Shown here in pieces: positions 14,269-22,103 of a DNA stretch of 32,258 nucleotides. The translations under genes were made by a program, and so were the position numbers. Position 1 is the stretch's first letter; every line of letters begins with the position of its first letter. Origin of the DNA: an uncultured Clostridium sp. (GTDB lineage Bacteria > Bacillota > Clostridia > TANB77 > CAG-508); contig CANPIU010000019.1 in NCBI GenBank assembly GCA_947574235.1, positions 1 through 32,258 of the forward strand, read 5' to 3'. The notes under the pieces are model-generated. The model was given only the letters and a program-made list of their open reading frames with translations, ran no database searches and had not been told where the DNA came from.

Positions 14269-16356
14269 TTAATCCTCCTCCTTGATAATATTCTTGCTTC
14301 CTAAATAGGTAGCCAAGAAATAAGCACCATAGATTACACCAATTACTACAACCGTTATTACAATGGAAGGTAATAAATCTTCACTGCTAGCTAAACCAGC
14401 CATCATGCTTAGGACAAATTGAATTCCAAAAATAGAGTGAATAATAGCAAGCACAAGTGGCATAGCAAAAAAGATGCCAATTTGTCGAAACAGCGATTTG
14501 TTTATCATTGCTTCGTCACAACCGATTTTTCTTAAGATAAGATATCTTTGTCTATTATCTGAACTTTCTGTTAATTGTTTTAAGGCTAAAATTGCTGAAC
14601 TGGCAATTAAGAAGATAATACCTAAGTATATAGCAATAAAGGTCACAATGGTTGCTAATCCAACACTTGACTCGATAATCGTTATCTTGCTTGTTCCATC
14701 TAGTACAATTCCTCGATTCACTAAATTCTGCATCTGTTCTGAATTAGAAAACATAGCTTGTATTTCTTCTCTTTCTTCTTCTGTTACTGCATTATAATTG
14801 GCTGCTAAAAAGGTCATTTCTTTGTCTTCTTCTACTAACTCACAGCTATCTGGTACTAAAATAATTCCTGTATTGATATGACTCGTTGACATAGCAATAA
14901 ATCCACTTTGACATTTTGGATATTTAGCATGATATTCTTTTCCTGCAATAGAAATGGTATGATTTCCTTTCTCTAACACCTGATTTCTTAGTTCTTCCAT
15001 ACTTTTAAAATCACAAAGCACAATATATTCCTCGTTCTTTAATTGATACTGCTCTATTCCATAAAGTGCTGCTATTTTATTATAATCCGATATCTTTACA
15101 ATTTCTTCCTCTGTTTCGTACCTAAGCATAGAAAATTGTGCTTTTACCTTATCAACATCCTCGCCAAAAAAGGTCTCCCAAGTTAAATCTTTTTTCGTAT
15201 AAATTGGTATTTCTACTATGTCTTTTAACACCTTAGTATCTATCCCATAATTCTTAAATGTTTCTTGTATACTTACTTTTGAATCTTCTCTTGCCTCCTC
15301 TGTATACACCATTTCTTTTCCATAACGATTGATGGATTTTTCTGGTAAGTAGGCAGTTTTATATAAATTAATATCAACTGGTGTCATTTCTTCTAAATCT
15401 TTCTCCATCGTATTTCTTAAAGCCAAACTAGAGGATAAAATAGAAATGGTCATAAATAACATTAAACAAATTACACTCATACTAACTACCATCGTATTAA
15501 CCTTATTATGAATTTGTCTTAATACAAATAGGTTTGTTCCTTTCAAATAAATCTTCTTCATGGCTTTGATTAGATTTAATATAAAGCCTGATAAAGACCA
15601 GAAAATTAATAAGGTAGACACACTTCCCATCAGGATAACCGGCAAAATTTTATCTGCTGTGTTCATGGTTTGAATGCCTGCTGTTACCTTCCAATACGCA
15701 TAACCTAGCACTACACTTGCTAGTACAAGAATAACCATACATAAACATGGATTTTTAATTTTTACTTCTTCATTTTTCTTCTGGGCTGTTAAAAGATTAA
15801 TTAGTCGATATCTTGAAATCGTAATGGTATTGAAAATAGCTACTGCTAGATACATAATGGCAAAATAAAGACATGTTTTTACACACGCATTTTTGGAAAA
15901 TACAAAGGTAAATTCGCTCATATCGGCTTCAAATAATTTAGAGACCAAAATAGACATAAATTGTGAAGCAAATACGCCAATTACAATTCCTATAACAAGT
16001 GATAAAATACCTACTAAAACCGTTTCTAATAAGATGATTTTAGAAATTTGTCTTTTCCCCATCCCTAACGTCATATAAATTCCAAATTCTTTTTTTCTTC
16101 GATTGATTAAAAAATTATTGGCATATACAATTAATAAGCCTAGTATCACAGCTACAAATACCGATACCATCCCTAACATGCTAACCATCAATTTTATCAT
16201 TTCTCTTGCTGAATTCGAAACCGTAAGCATTGCTTCTTGGCTATCAAGTGAGTTAAACATATAAAAAATAGCGACTCCTAGTACCAAGGTTAAAAAGTAA
16301 ATAGCATAGTCTTTAAAGCTCTTTTTCATGTTTTTAAAAGATAACTTAAATAACAT
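14269..16356 (-). CDS. Bce-type ABC transporter permease (FtsX domains)
   Basis: A 695-residue membrane protein with about ten helices. One helix lies near 17-35, followed by an FtsX block of three (about 57-180, including RRKKEFGIYMTLGMGKRQI), then further helices to about 310. A large extracytoplasmic domain of about 220 residues (330-555) is followed by a C-terminal FtsX block (560-690). The large loop between helices is the hallmark of BceB/VraG-type permeases that sense and remove cell-wall-active peptide antibiotics such as bacitracin. The start ATG overlaps the end of the ATPase gene by 11 bases and uses GGAGGTGACTTAAACG within it. Its likely regulator is the two-component system encoded upstream. 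The exact peptide substrate cannot be read from sequence. Confidence 0.92.
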   Translation of the reverse strand: MLFKLSFKNMKKSFKDYAIYFLTLVLGVAIFYMFNSLDSQEAMLTVSNSAREMIKLMVSMLGMVSVFVAVILGLLIVYANNFLINRRKKEFGIYMTLGMGKRQISKIILLETVLVGILSLVIGIVIGVFASQFMSILVSKLFEADMSEFTFVFSKNACVKTCLYFAIMYLAVAIFNTITISRYRLINLLTAQKKNEEVKIKNPCLCMVILVLASVVLGYAYWKVTAGIQTMNTADKILPVILMGSVSTLLIFWSLSGFILNLIKAMKKIYLKGTNLFVLRQIHNKVNTMVVSMSVICLMLFMTISILSSSLALRNTMEKDLEEMTPVDINLYKTAYLPEKSINRYGKEMVYTEEAREDSKVSIQETFKNYGIDTKVLKDIVEIPIYTKKDLTWETFFGEDVDKVKAQFSMLRYETEEEIVKISDYNKIAALYGIEQYQLKNEEYIVLCDFKSMEELRNQVLEKGNHTISIAGKEYHAKYPKCQSGFIAMSTSHINTGIILVPDSCELVEEDKEMTFLAANYNAVTEEEREEIQAMFSNSEQMQNLVNRGIVLDGTSKITIIESSVGLATIVTFIAIYLGIIFLIASSAILALKQLTESSDNRQRYLILRKIGCDEAMINKSLFRQIGIFFAMPLVLAIIHSIFGIQFVLSMMAGLASSEDLLPSIVITVVVIGVIYGAYFLATYLGSKNIIKEED

Positions 16357-17113
16357 CGTTTAAGTCACCTCCAAGAAGAGTTTGTACCTCAATGATTTTT
16401 TCAAAGAACTGCTTTCTTGTATCATTTCCTCTGATTACTTCGTTAAAGATTTTTCCATCCTTAATAAATAGAATTCGTTTGGCATAAGAGGCAGTAAAAG
16501 CATCATGCGTGACCATTAAAATCGTAGCCTCCATGTTTTGATTTAAAAACTCAAAATTTTCTAGTAATTGTCTTGCTGATTTACTATCTAAGGCACCTGT
16601 TGGCTCATCGGCTAACACTAACTTAGGATTGGTAATCATGGCTCTTGCCGAAGCAATTCTTTGCTTTTGCCCTCCTGATACCTGATAAGGGTATTTATTT
16701 AATATCTGTGTTATGTCTAATTTTTGTGCTATTTCTTTTACTCTTTTATCGATTTCTTTTGCCTTTACTTTTTGAATTGTTAATGCTAGTGCTATATTTT
16801 CATAGGCTGTTAACGTATCTAATAAATTAAAATCTTGAAAGATAAAACCTAGTTCTTCTCTTCTAAATTGATTCAGGCGATTTCCCTTTAACCTCGTTAT
16901 GTCCTGTTCCTTAATTTTAATATGACCTGCTGTTACTCTGTCTATGGTAGAAATACAGTTTAACAAAGTAGTCTTTCCACTTCCCGATGCTCCCATAATT
17001 CCAACAAATTCTCCTTTTTCTACCTCGAAACTTATATTATCAATGGCTTTGCTTAAGTTAGATTTGGTTCCATAGTATTTTTCAACATTTTCAACTCTTA
17101 ATATTTTTTCCAT
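16346..17113 (-). CDS. Bce-type ABC transporter ATP-binding protein
   Basis: A 255-residue ATPase of the MacB/LolD/BceA group. Walker A is GASGSGKTT (41-49), the Q-loop lies in FIFQDFNLLD, the signature is VSGGQKQR (145-152), Walker B is LVLADEP (165-171), and the H-loop is MVTHD. The start is set at 17113, where AGGAGGGAGAAAAAG precedes ATG; a longer frame to 17164 lacks a ribosome-binding site. It overlaps the permease gene. Together they form one transporter with two ATPases per permease, by analogy with BceAB. Three 11-bp spaced repeats upstream probably bind the adjacent response regulator. Confidence 0.94.
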   Translation of the reverse strand: MEKILRVENVEKYYGTKSNLSKAIDNISFEVEKGEFVGIMGASGSGKTTLLNCISTIDRVTAGHIKIKEQDITRLKGNRLNQFRREELGFIFQDFNLLDTLTAYENIALALTIQKVKAKEIDKRVKEIAQKLDITQILNKYPYQVSGGQKQRIASARAMITNPKLVLADEPTGALDSKSARQLLENFEFLNQNMEATILMVTHDAFTASYAKRILFIKDGKIFNEVIRGNDTRKQFFEKIIEVQTLLGGDLNDVI

Positions 17114-17312
17114 CTTTTTCTCCCTCCTGTTTTTATCATAAAACTTTTTTATGCACTTTGCCATCGATTTTCCTTACCGTTTCCTTATATTTTTGTAAGT
17201 TTTCTATTTTTTATGTTATATTTTCGATATGTTGATATAATGAGTTTTTATTGATTTTTAATATCTTAATAGATTTTTAAAACCTATCTAAAACTATGAA
17301 AAACTATCCTGT

Positions 17313-17341
17313 TAGTAACAAATTAGTAACAGGGTAGTAAC
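17313..17341 (-). promoter_or_regulatory. Three tandem GTTACTA boxes, likely response-regulator site
   Basis: On the minus strand GTTACTA occurs three times with starts exactly 11 bases apart (17341-17335, 17330-17324, 17319-17313), separated by CCCT and ATTT. Spacing of about one helical turn is typical of OmpR-family regulators. The boxes are about 200 bases upstream of the ABC operon and downstream of the histidine kinase gene. Confidence 0.65.
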
Positions 17342-17412
17342 AAATTATCCTTTCCCATTAACCCCATCTTTAATACCTATTTGATGCATCTGTTTTTCTA
17401 TAATCCATAAAA

Positions 17413-17435
17413 AGGCCACCCTTAGAAGGTCGCCT
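17413..17435 (-). terminator. Terminator overlapping the histidine kinase stop codon
   Basis: Minus-strand AGGC-G-ACC ... GGT-G-GCCT hairpin with a G/G mismatch and a 7-nt loop, followed by TTTTTATGG. The stem begins right at the kinase stop codon, separating the two-component operon from the ABC operon. Confidence 0.65.
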
Positions 17436-18465
17436 ATGGTTCGTTTTTATCTATCGTTAGATAACTTCCTTTGGGAAAAATTAGTCTTACCTCTGTTTCT
17501 TCTCCTTGGATAGAATTTATCTCAATTGCTATTCCTAATTTATGACATAACTTTTGACACAAATACAAGCCAATTCCTGTTGATTTTTTATTGAGCGTTC
17601 TTCCATTGGTTCCTGTAAAACCTTTATTAAAAACACTCTTTATTTCACTTTGTTTTATTCCCATCCCATTGTCTTTGATGGATAAAATCACCTTTTCTTT
17701 TTCTTGCCTGGCATAGATTTTAATCGTTGAATTCCCATCTAACTTTCGATATTTAATACTATTTTGAAGGAGTTGATTTAGGATAAAACTAAGCCATTTA
17801 CTATCTGTATTTACGAAAACTTTTAAATTCTCTAATTCAATCTTTATCTTCTCCTGAATGAAAACGTTTTTATTTTTCTTAATACACTCATTTACGACTT
17901 CTTCTAGCCTAATTTGTTTAATGTAGTAATCCTTTTCAACGGTGTTACTTCTAGCATAATATAAGGCTTGCTCAATATAATTTTCCACTTTATCTAATTC
18001 TTCGTCAATGCTTTTGGTCGCTTTATTTTTATTGTTTTCAATAGTCAATTTACTAGCTGCTAAGGGTAATTTGATTTCATGTATCCATAATTCAATATAT
18101 TCTTTATAATCTTCGGTTATATATTTGTATTGATTGACTTTTTCTAGCATGGCTTTATTAGTTTGTTCTAAGATTTCTTTAAGAAGCTTTTCTTCTACAA
18201 AATGAGGACTTTTGATTAATTCTGTAATTAAATACTTTTCTTCTAATTCCTTTAACAGAAAAAATACTTTTTGGTAAAACCTCTTTTTGTTATAATATTC
18301 TATTGTAACAGCAACTAAATATACGCCAAAAATCACAACAGGAATATAGATTTTAATAAACAGACCTACAGGATAAATCATTAAAAAAATCTCTATGGTT
18401 ATCACCGCAAATAATAGTAAATTTAAGGTTAAAATCCTATCCTTCCAAAAACCTCTTATGGTCAT
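17434..18465 (-). CDS. Intramembrane-sensing histidine kinase (BceS-like)
   Basis: A 343-residue sensor kinase. Two membrane helices at about 13-30 and 36-55 have almost no extracellular loop between them, as in BceS-type kinases that rely on their ABC transporter for sensing. A helical linker is followed by the H-box WIHEIKLPLAASKL, with the phosphorylated His at 129. The HATPase domain has an N-box (NQLLQNSIKYR), G1 (IKDNGMGI), the F/G2 region (GFTGTNGRTLNKKSTGIGLYLCQKLC) and a C-terminal EVRLIFP. It begins 15 bases after the response regulator stop. Expected partners are the adjacent regulator and the Bce-type permease. Confidence 0.93.
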   Translation of the reverse strand: MTIRGFWKDRILTLNLLLFAVITIEIFLMIYPVGLFIKIYIPVVIFGVYLVAVTIEYYNKKRFYQKVFFLLKELEEKYLITELIKSPHFVEEKLLKEILEQTNKAMLEKVNQYKYITEDYKEYIELWIHEIKLPLAASKLTIENNKNKATKSIDEELDKVENYIEQALYYARSNTVEKDYYIKQIRLEEVVNECIKKNKNVFIQEKIKIELENLKVFVNTDSKWLSFILNQLLQNSIKYRKLDGNSTIKIYARQEKEKVILSIKDNGMGIKQSEIKSVFNKGFTGTNGRTLNKKSTGIGLYLCQKLCHKLGIAIEINSIQGEETEVRLIFPKGSYLTIDKNEP

Positions 18466-18480
18466 ATTTTCCTACCCTTT

Positions 18481-19155
18481 CTATTTCTTTAATCGATAGC
18501 CCTGACCTCTTTTGGTTTCTAGTAATTCCTTTAAGTTTAGCGCCTCTAATTTATTCCTTAGGCGTGTCATATTAACGGTTAAAGTATTATCATCAATAAA
18601 GCTTTCACTATCCCACAGGGCTTCTATTATTTCTTCTCTTGGCACAATTTTTTCTCGATTTTGTACTAAGTGTTTTAAAATTTTTAATTCATTTTTGGTT
18701 AATTCTATCTCTTTTCCCTCTTTTTCAAGAGTGCTTTTATCTAGGTGCAAAATAAAATCTTTGCCGTCTATTTTCTCTAATGGTGTACCTCCATAATTAC
18801 TCCTTCTTAATAAAGAGGCAATTTTGGCAAGTAAGATTTGAATATTAAAGGGCTTTGTTATATAATGGTCTGCTCCATAATTAATACTTAGTAATTCGTC
18901 AATTTCACTATCTCTACTCGTTACCATAATAATCGGAGTGGTCATTTGTTTTCTAATTTCTTTGCAAAGATATTGACCATCGTTATTCGGTAAATTAATG
19001 TCAAGTAAAATTAAATCTGGTTTTTCTTTAATAATATCTTGCATGGTAGACTTAAATTCTTTTAAAGCTTTTGTTTCATACCCATTGTTTTTCAAAAAAA
19101 TCTCTAATTCGTTTCTTACCTTTTCGTCATCTTCTACGATTACTATTTTTGGCAT
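18481..19155 (-). CDS. OmpR-family response regulator (BceR-like)
   Basis: A 224-residue DNA-binding regulator. The receiver domain has acidic residues EDD at 8-10, phospho-acceptor Asp52 (LILLDINLPNNDG), the switch Thr/Ser in MVTSRD and conserved Lys101 (YITKPFN). A winged-helix domain occupies about 127-223 (LTKNELKILKHLVQNREKIVPREEIIEALW, TLTVNMTRLRNKLEAL, ETKRGQGYRLKK). The ATG follows GGAGAGAAAAG. It forms an operon with the downstream kinase and most likely activates the ABC transporter genes through the GTTACTA boxes; that target is inference. Confidence 0.95.
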   Translation of the reverse strand: MPKIVIVEDDEKVRNELEIFLKNNGYETKALKEFKSTMQDIIKEKPDLILLDINLPNNDGQYLCKEIRKQMTTPIIMVTSRDSEIDELLSINYGADHYITKPFNIQILLAKIASLLRRSNYGGTPLEKIDGKDFILHLDKSTLEKEGKEIELTKNELKILKHLVQNREKIVPREEIIEALWDSESFIDDNTLTVNMTRLRNKLEALNLKELLETKRGQGYRLKK

Positions 19156-19191
19156 CTTTTCTCTCCTTTGAACTCCTCTAAAATCCTCACT

Positions 19192-19222
19192 GTCCCCATT
19201 GGTTCCGGGTTTGATTGGGGAC
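19192..19222 (+). repeat. Single copy of the 31-nt repeat, symmetrical ends
   Basis: Begins GTCCCCATTGGTTCCGGG and ends TTGGGGAC, differing from the 8711 arm at a few bases. GTCCCCA and its complement at the other end let one copy form its own hairpin. It lies between the response-regulator gene and the papain-like hydrolase gene. Confidence 0.88.
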
Positions 19223-19233
19223 GCTTACAGGTC

Positions 19234-19752
19234 TTATTGATACTTCTTTAAAAATCCATGATAAACTTCTTGCAAATTTTCTATCTTTTTAAAGTCTTCT
19301 GGCTTTGCTACTTCTGGCAAACCTGTTTTGACCTTTGCTTCTTCTAATACGTATTTGACAAATTCAGCACAATAAAACGATTTTTTTCTGGCTATTTTTT
19401 TACGAAAACCTGCTGCAAATAATCCTAGTATGTTAAAAGTATATTGGTCTTTTTCGCTTTCGATTTTTTGGATGGCTTCTTGTATCTTTTTATATTGTTG
19501 TTCTGTGACTTCTAAGGAATAAATTCTTGTTTTCGTTAAATAAAATCTTTTGAAGGTTCCATCATCAATAAATTCATGAACAAATCCCGCCCAAAATGGA
19601 TTATAAGGATTTAATCTTCCAAAGCTATACATATGTTTTAATTCTCGGTCTAAAGCAATCGACACATGGGAAAATTCATCTTTGGTATAACTCTTTATCA
19701 ATTTTGATAAACTGGTTCCCGTATGGGTTAAGATAATATATATTTTTTCCAT
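19234..19752 (-). CDS. Permuted papain-like (YiiX/NlpC-P60 superfamily) protein
   Basis: A 172-residue cytosolic protein. The His motif comes first (KDEFSHVSIALD, His29) and the Cys later (SFYCAEFVKYVLE, Cys128). This is the circularly permuted order of the YiiX/YaeF/LRAT-like branch of the NlpC/P60 superfamily. Related proteins are amidases or acyl hydrolases, but the substrate here is unknown. Its start (ILTHTGTSLSKLI) and the MYSFGRLNPYNPFWAGFVHE phrase are seen in many Firmicutes homologues annotated as hypothetical. There is no signal peptide. The gene is transcribed alone or reads into the response-regulator operon, separated from it by one copy of the dispersed repeat. Confidence 0.82.
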   Translation of the reverse strand: MEKIYIILTHTGTSLSKLIKSYTKDEFSHVSIALDRELKHMYSFGRLNPYNPFWAGFVHEFIDDGTFKRFYLTKTRIYSLEVTEQQYKKIQEAIQKIESEKDQYTFNILGLFAAGFRKKIARKKSFYCAEFVKYVLEEAKVKTGLPEVAKPEDFKKIENLQEVYHGFLKKYQ

Positions 19753-19835
19753 CTTCTCTATCCTTTCTTTAGGTATTATATCATCTTTTTTCGCTTTTTA
19801 AAACACTTACTAAAAATTTTAGAAATTCCAATTGT

Positions 19836-19865
19836 TTCCCCAATGAAACCTGGAACTAAGTGAAG
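19836..19865 (-). repeat. Degenerate copy of the dispersed repeat
   Basis: TTCCCCAATGAAACCTGGAA followed by CTAAGTGAAG matches the right-arm orientation but has lost the CCGG (now CCTGG) and part of the CCAGTGGGG end. Confidence 0.65.
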
Positions 19866-20013
19866 TTTTACAATATTAAAAGTGGGAAAATTTTGCAAAG
19901 GTTATAGATAGCGCAAAACTTGCATGTCAAAATAGTGGATTTGAAATACTAGCTTCTTACTTTGTTTTTCTTTGTCTTGTTTTGTCGAAAACGTAGAACC
20001 TTTGTCGAATAGC

Positions 20014-20041
20014 TTGCTTTTTGATTTCTTTTTGATATGAT
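20014..20041 (+). promoter_or_regulatory. Candidate promoter of the MutS-like gene
   Basis: TTGCTT (20014-20019), a 16-base spacer and TATGAT (20036-20041), about 38 bases before the ATG. The two TTTGTCGAA repeats sit just upstream and could be regulatory. Confidence 0.4.
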
Positions 20042-20079
20042 TAAGATTATAAAAATCGTACTAAAAAAAGGAGAAAAAT

Positions 20080-20520
20080 ATGAGCAAATTATACGAAAGA
20101 TACAATTATTTAAAAAGAACCGATACCGATGGAGAACATACCTTATATTTATTCAAGTCTGGTATTTTTTTCATCTTCCTACAAGAGGATGCTAAAATTG
20201 CCTCTGGCTTACTTCATTTGAAAATAACACAATTAAATTCAGAAGTCGTTAAATGTGGCTTTCCGATTAATTCTTTTCAAAAATACAAATCGCAATTAGA
20301 TAATTGTGGTTATCAATTTAAAATAATTGATACCACAGAAAATGCTTCTTTTTCCATAACGGATTATTCTGTCGACGAAAATATTTCTGACTTATTAAAC
20401 AAAATTAGAAATGTAAATCCTGAAAACCTTTCTATCCGAGAGGCTTATGAATTTATCGATAAAATTAAGCAAGAAGCTATTCAATTAACTTCCCTTAAAA
20501 AGGATAAAAACAACAGTTAA
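20080..20520 (+). CDS. MutS domain I-like protein, candidate DGR accessory (MSL)
   Basis: A 146-residue protein. Residues 1-83 resemble the N-terminal mismatch-recognition domain of MutS: KLYERYNYLKRT..., LYLFKSGIFFIFLQEDAKIASGLLHLKIT aligned with the MutS stretch LFFRMGDFYELFFDDAKRAS, then VVKCGFPINSFQKYKSQLDNCGYQFKIID. The Phe-X-Glu mismatch-reading motif is not kept (GIFFIF instead of GDFYELF), and no ATPase or other MutS domain is present. The C-terminal 60 residues are helical (NISDLLNKIRNVNPENLSIREAYEFIDKI). MutS-like short proteins (MSL) have been reported as an accessory class in some diversity-generating retroelements, and this one lies about 440 bases from the template repeat. AAGGAGAAAAAT precedes the ATG. 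Convergent with the OB-fold gene, sharing a terminator. Confidence 0.8.
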   Translation: MSKLYERYNYLKRTDTDGEHTLYLFKSGIFFIFLQEDAKIASGLLHLKITQLNSEVVKCGFPINSFQKYKSQLDNCGYQFKIIDTTENASFSITDYSVDENISDLLNKIRNVNPENLSIREAYEFIDKIKQEAIQLTSLKKDKNNS

Positions 20521-20534
20521 TTTTCTGTTGTTTT
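20507..20534. terminator. Two-way terminator between the MutS-like and OB-fold genes
   Basis: AAAACAACAG (20507-20516) pairs perfectly with CTGTTGTTTT (20525-20534) across the overlapping convergent stop codons, with A/T runs on both sides. Confidence 0.7.
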
Positions 20535-20789
20535 CACTTTTTCTATTTCCGTTGCTTCTAACTCCAGAGTATTCTTACTCACTCGCAAAATGCCTTCTAT
20601 ACTTAAAACTTCGTCTTTTTTAACAGTTTGATAGATATAATCAGCATTATCATCATAGCCAATTACCCTTATTTTACTATTATTACTTAATACTATCCAA
20701 AAATACGCAACTGAACTTCTTTTGGATTGATATAAAAAATCTAATTCTGGTTCATTTAATACTTTACCTATCACACAACACTCGTTCAC
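20517..20789 (-). CDS. SSB-like OB-fold protein beside the template repeat
   Basis: A 90-residue protein. VNECCVIGKVLNEPELDFLYQ, AYFWIVLSNNSKIRVIGYDDNADYIYQTVKKDEVLSIEGILRV and LELEATEIEKV follow the strand order of single-stranded-DNA-binding OB folds (compare the SSB pattern VxxIGxLxxDPEL...VxxxGxxAExxxxxLxKGxxVxVEGxL). The start is put at GTG 20789-20787, preceded by AGGAGGAGTACAAGTA. Upstream ATGs in the same frame have no ribosome-binding site and would add a short hydrophobic stretch. It follows the DGR template repeat by about 170 bases on the same strand, so it could be co-transcribed with the retroelement. A role in binding cDNA or template is speculation. Confidence 0.72.
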   Translation of the reverse strand: MNECCVIGKVLNEPELDFLYQSKRSSVAYFWIVLSNNSKIRVIGYDDNADYIYQTVKKDEVLSIEGILRVSKNTLELEATEIEKVKTTEN

Positions 20790-20957
20790 TACTTGTACTC
20801 CTCCTAAAATGCATAAAGTAAGTACCTTCATAAAATTTACTACCAATACCTACTTTATTGTTTCATATTTACCTCTATTAGGAAGGAATAAACCTCTTTA
20901 ATACTAATAGAACACTGTATATATTCCGTAAAATATATAATCTGGTATCATATTAGA

Positions 20958-21063
20958 GTGCAGGGCGGAACCCATTGTTCGTGTTGGTGTTAGCCGCATA
21001 ATTGTATTCACGGTAGCAGACTGGGTTGTCAGTGTAGACGTTGTTGAAGCTCCCGCCACGAAG
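20958..21063 (-). repeat. DGR template repeat (TR), 106 nt
   Basis: Read on the minus strand from 21063 to 20958. It is colinear, without gaps, with the 106-nt variable repeat at 22543-22648, and identity stops exactly at both ends. All 13 mismatches are adenines in this sense strand. It is rich in AAC/AAT codons when read in the target frame (LRGGSFNNVYTDNPVCY..., then NTNTNNGFRPA). By hand count it has about 29 adenines. No codon in this frame can become a stop by changing adenine alone. It starts 29 bases after the reverse transcriptase stop. Confidence 0.96.
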
Positions 21064-21092
21064 CAAGAACCCTTCGGTTTACCCCTAAGCTT

Positions 21093-22103
21093 TTATTCTT
21101 CAAAAAATAACAGCTTTTTTAGCTTATGAATATTGGCATATTGAATATAGCCCATATGACCACACAAGTATTTTCTAGCCTCTTTACTGGTCATTTCTCC
21201 ATTTTTTATCTGCTTTTTTAAATTCTTTATCTTTTTCTTGAGTTTTTTCTTTCCTCTTTCTCTTAATTTCATCCTATATTCATTTATTTTATAACCACAA
21301 AAATTTACTCCTTGTTTACTTTTAAAAATTTGTGTTTTACTATTTAACTCTAATTTCAAATTGTCTTTTAAAAATCCCATTATTTGGGTTAATACTTCTT
21401 TTGCTTCTTCTTTGGTTTTAACTAATACAATAGAATCGTCCATATAGCGAAAATAATATTTCACCTTCAATTTATGTTTAATATATTGGTCTACCTCATT
21501 TAAATAAATATTTGCAAAAATTTGAGAAGTATAATTTCCTATTGGTATTCCTGTTTCTCCCTCTGATGAAGATATAATTTCATCCAGTAACCACATTAAC
21601 TTTTTGTCTCTTATCTTTCTAGCTAATATATTTCTTAATACTTCTCGATTGATACTCTGAAAATATTTTTTGACGTCCATTTTAATGATATAATAGTTTC
21701 CCCATATTCTTTTACAATGTAGCATTGCTTCTTTTACTGCCAAACTTGCCCTGTGCATCCCTTTATCTGGGATGCACGCATAGGAGGTTGCAACAAATTG
21801 GGGCAAGTAGGTTGGCGCAAGAAAGTTGTCTACTACCCATCGATGAACTACTCTATCAATATATCTAGACTTTTGTACTTTTCTTAGTTTTGGCTCATGT
21901 ACATAAAATATAGAATAGGGTCCATGTTTATAGGTTTGATTTTTTAATTCCTCATACAAATATTGAATATAGGCTTCTTTTTTTAAATTAAAAGTAATCA
22001 CGTCTCTTCTACAGTTTTTATTGGTACTACTTTTTTTATGTGCCTTCATCAACTCTTCATAGGTTAGATATTCATCAAATTTATTTCTTAATGTTTTTGG
22101 CAT
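21093..22103 (-). CDS. DGR reverse transcriptase
   Basis: A 336-residue reverse transcriptase that copies the template-repeat RNA into adenine-mutated cDNA for transfer into the target gene. Motifs are YSIFYVHEPKLRKVQKSRYIDRVVHRWV (RT1-2 region), IIKMDVKKYFQSI at 139-151 (first catalytic Asp), GIPIGNYTSQIFANIYLNEVD at 185-205, and FRYMDDSIVLV at 218-228 with the catalytic YMDD. The [I/V/L]GxxxSQ form of motif 4 (IGNYTSQ, 188-194) is the DGR-specific version; group II intron and retroviral enzymes have SP here. A basic thumb follows (KLRERGKKKLKKKIKNLKKQIK). There is no maturase or endonuclease domain. Its start lies 23 bases inside the Avd gene, with GGAGGATTGC upstream. Confidence 0.96.
   Translation of the reverse strand: MPKTLRNKFDEYLTYEELMKAHKKSSTNKNCRRDVITFNLKKEAYIQYLYEELKNQTYKHGPYSIFYVHEPKLRKVQKSRYIDRVVHRWVVDNFLAPTYLPQFVATSYACIPDKGMHRASLAVKEAMLHCKRIWGNYYIIKMDVKKYFQSINREVLRNILARKIRDKKLMWLLDEIISSSEGETGIPIGNYTSQIFANIYLNEVDQYIKHKLKVKYYFRYMDDSIVLVKTKEEAKEVLTQIMGFLKDNLKLELNSKTQIFKSKQGVNFCGYKINEYRMKLRERGKKKLKKKIKNLKKQIKNGEMTSKEARKYLCGHMGYIQYANIHKLKKLLFFEE

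Larger units (their letters stand above)
19753..20079. other. Divergent intergenic region beside the DGR
   Basis: A 327-base gap between divergent genes. It contains a degenerate copy of the dispersed repeat (19836-19865), two direct copies of TTTGTCGAA exactly 20 bases apart (19981-19989 and 20001-20009), and a candidate plus-strand promoter. No ORF or RNA gene was recognised. Confidence 0.6.

Noticed and set aside
19981..20009. Two TTTGTCGAA direct repeats as a LexA/SOS box
   Set aside because: They do not match the Gram-positive GAAC-N4-GTTC operator. Kept only as an unexplained repeat upstream of the MutS-like gene.
21093..22103. Reverse transcriptase as part of a group II intron or retron
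   Set aside because: There is no maturase or endonuclease domain and no intron RNA structure. Motif 4 is GxxxSQ, and a matched template/variable repeat pair with an Avd gene is present, so it is a DGR enzyme.
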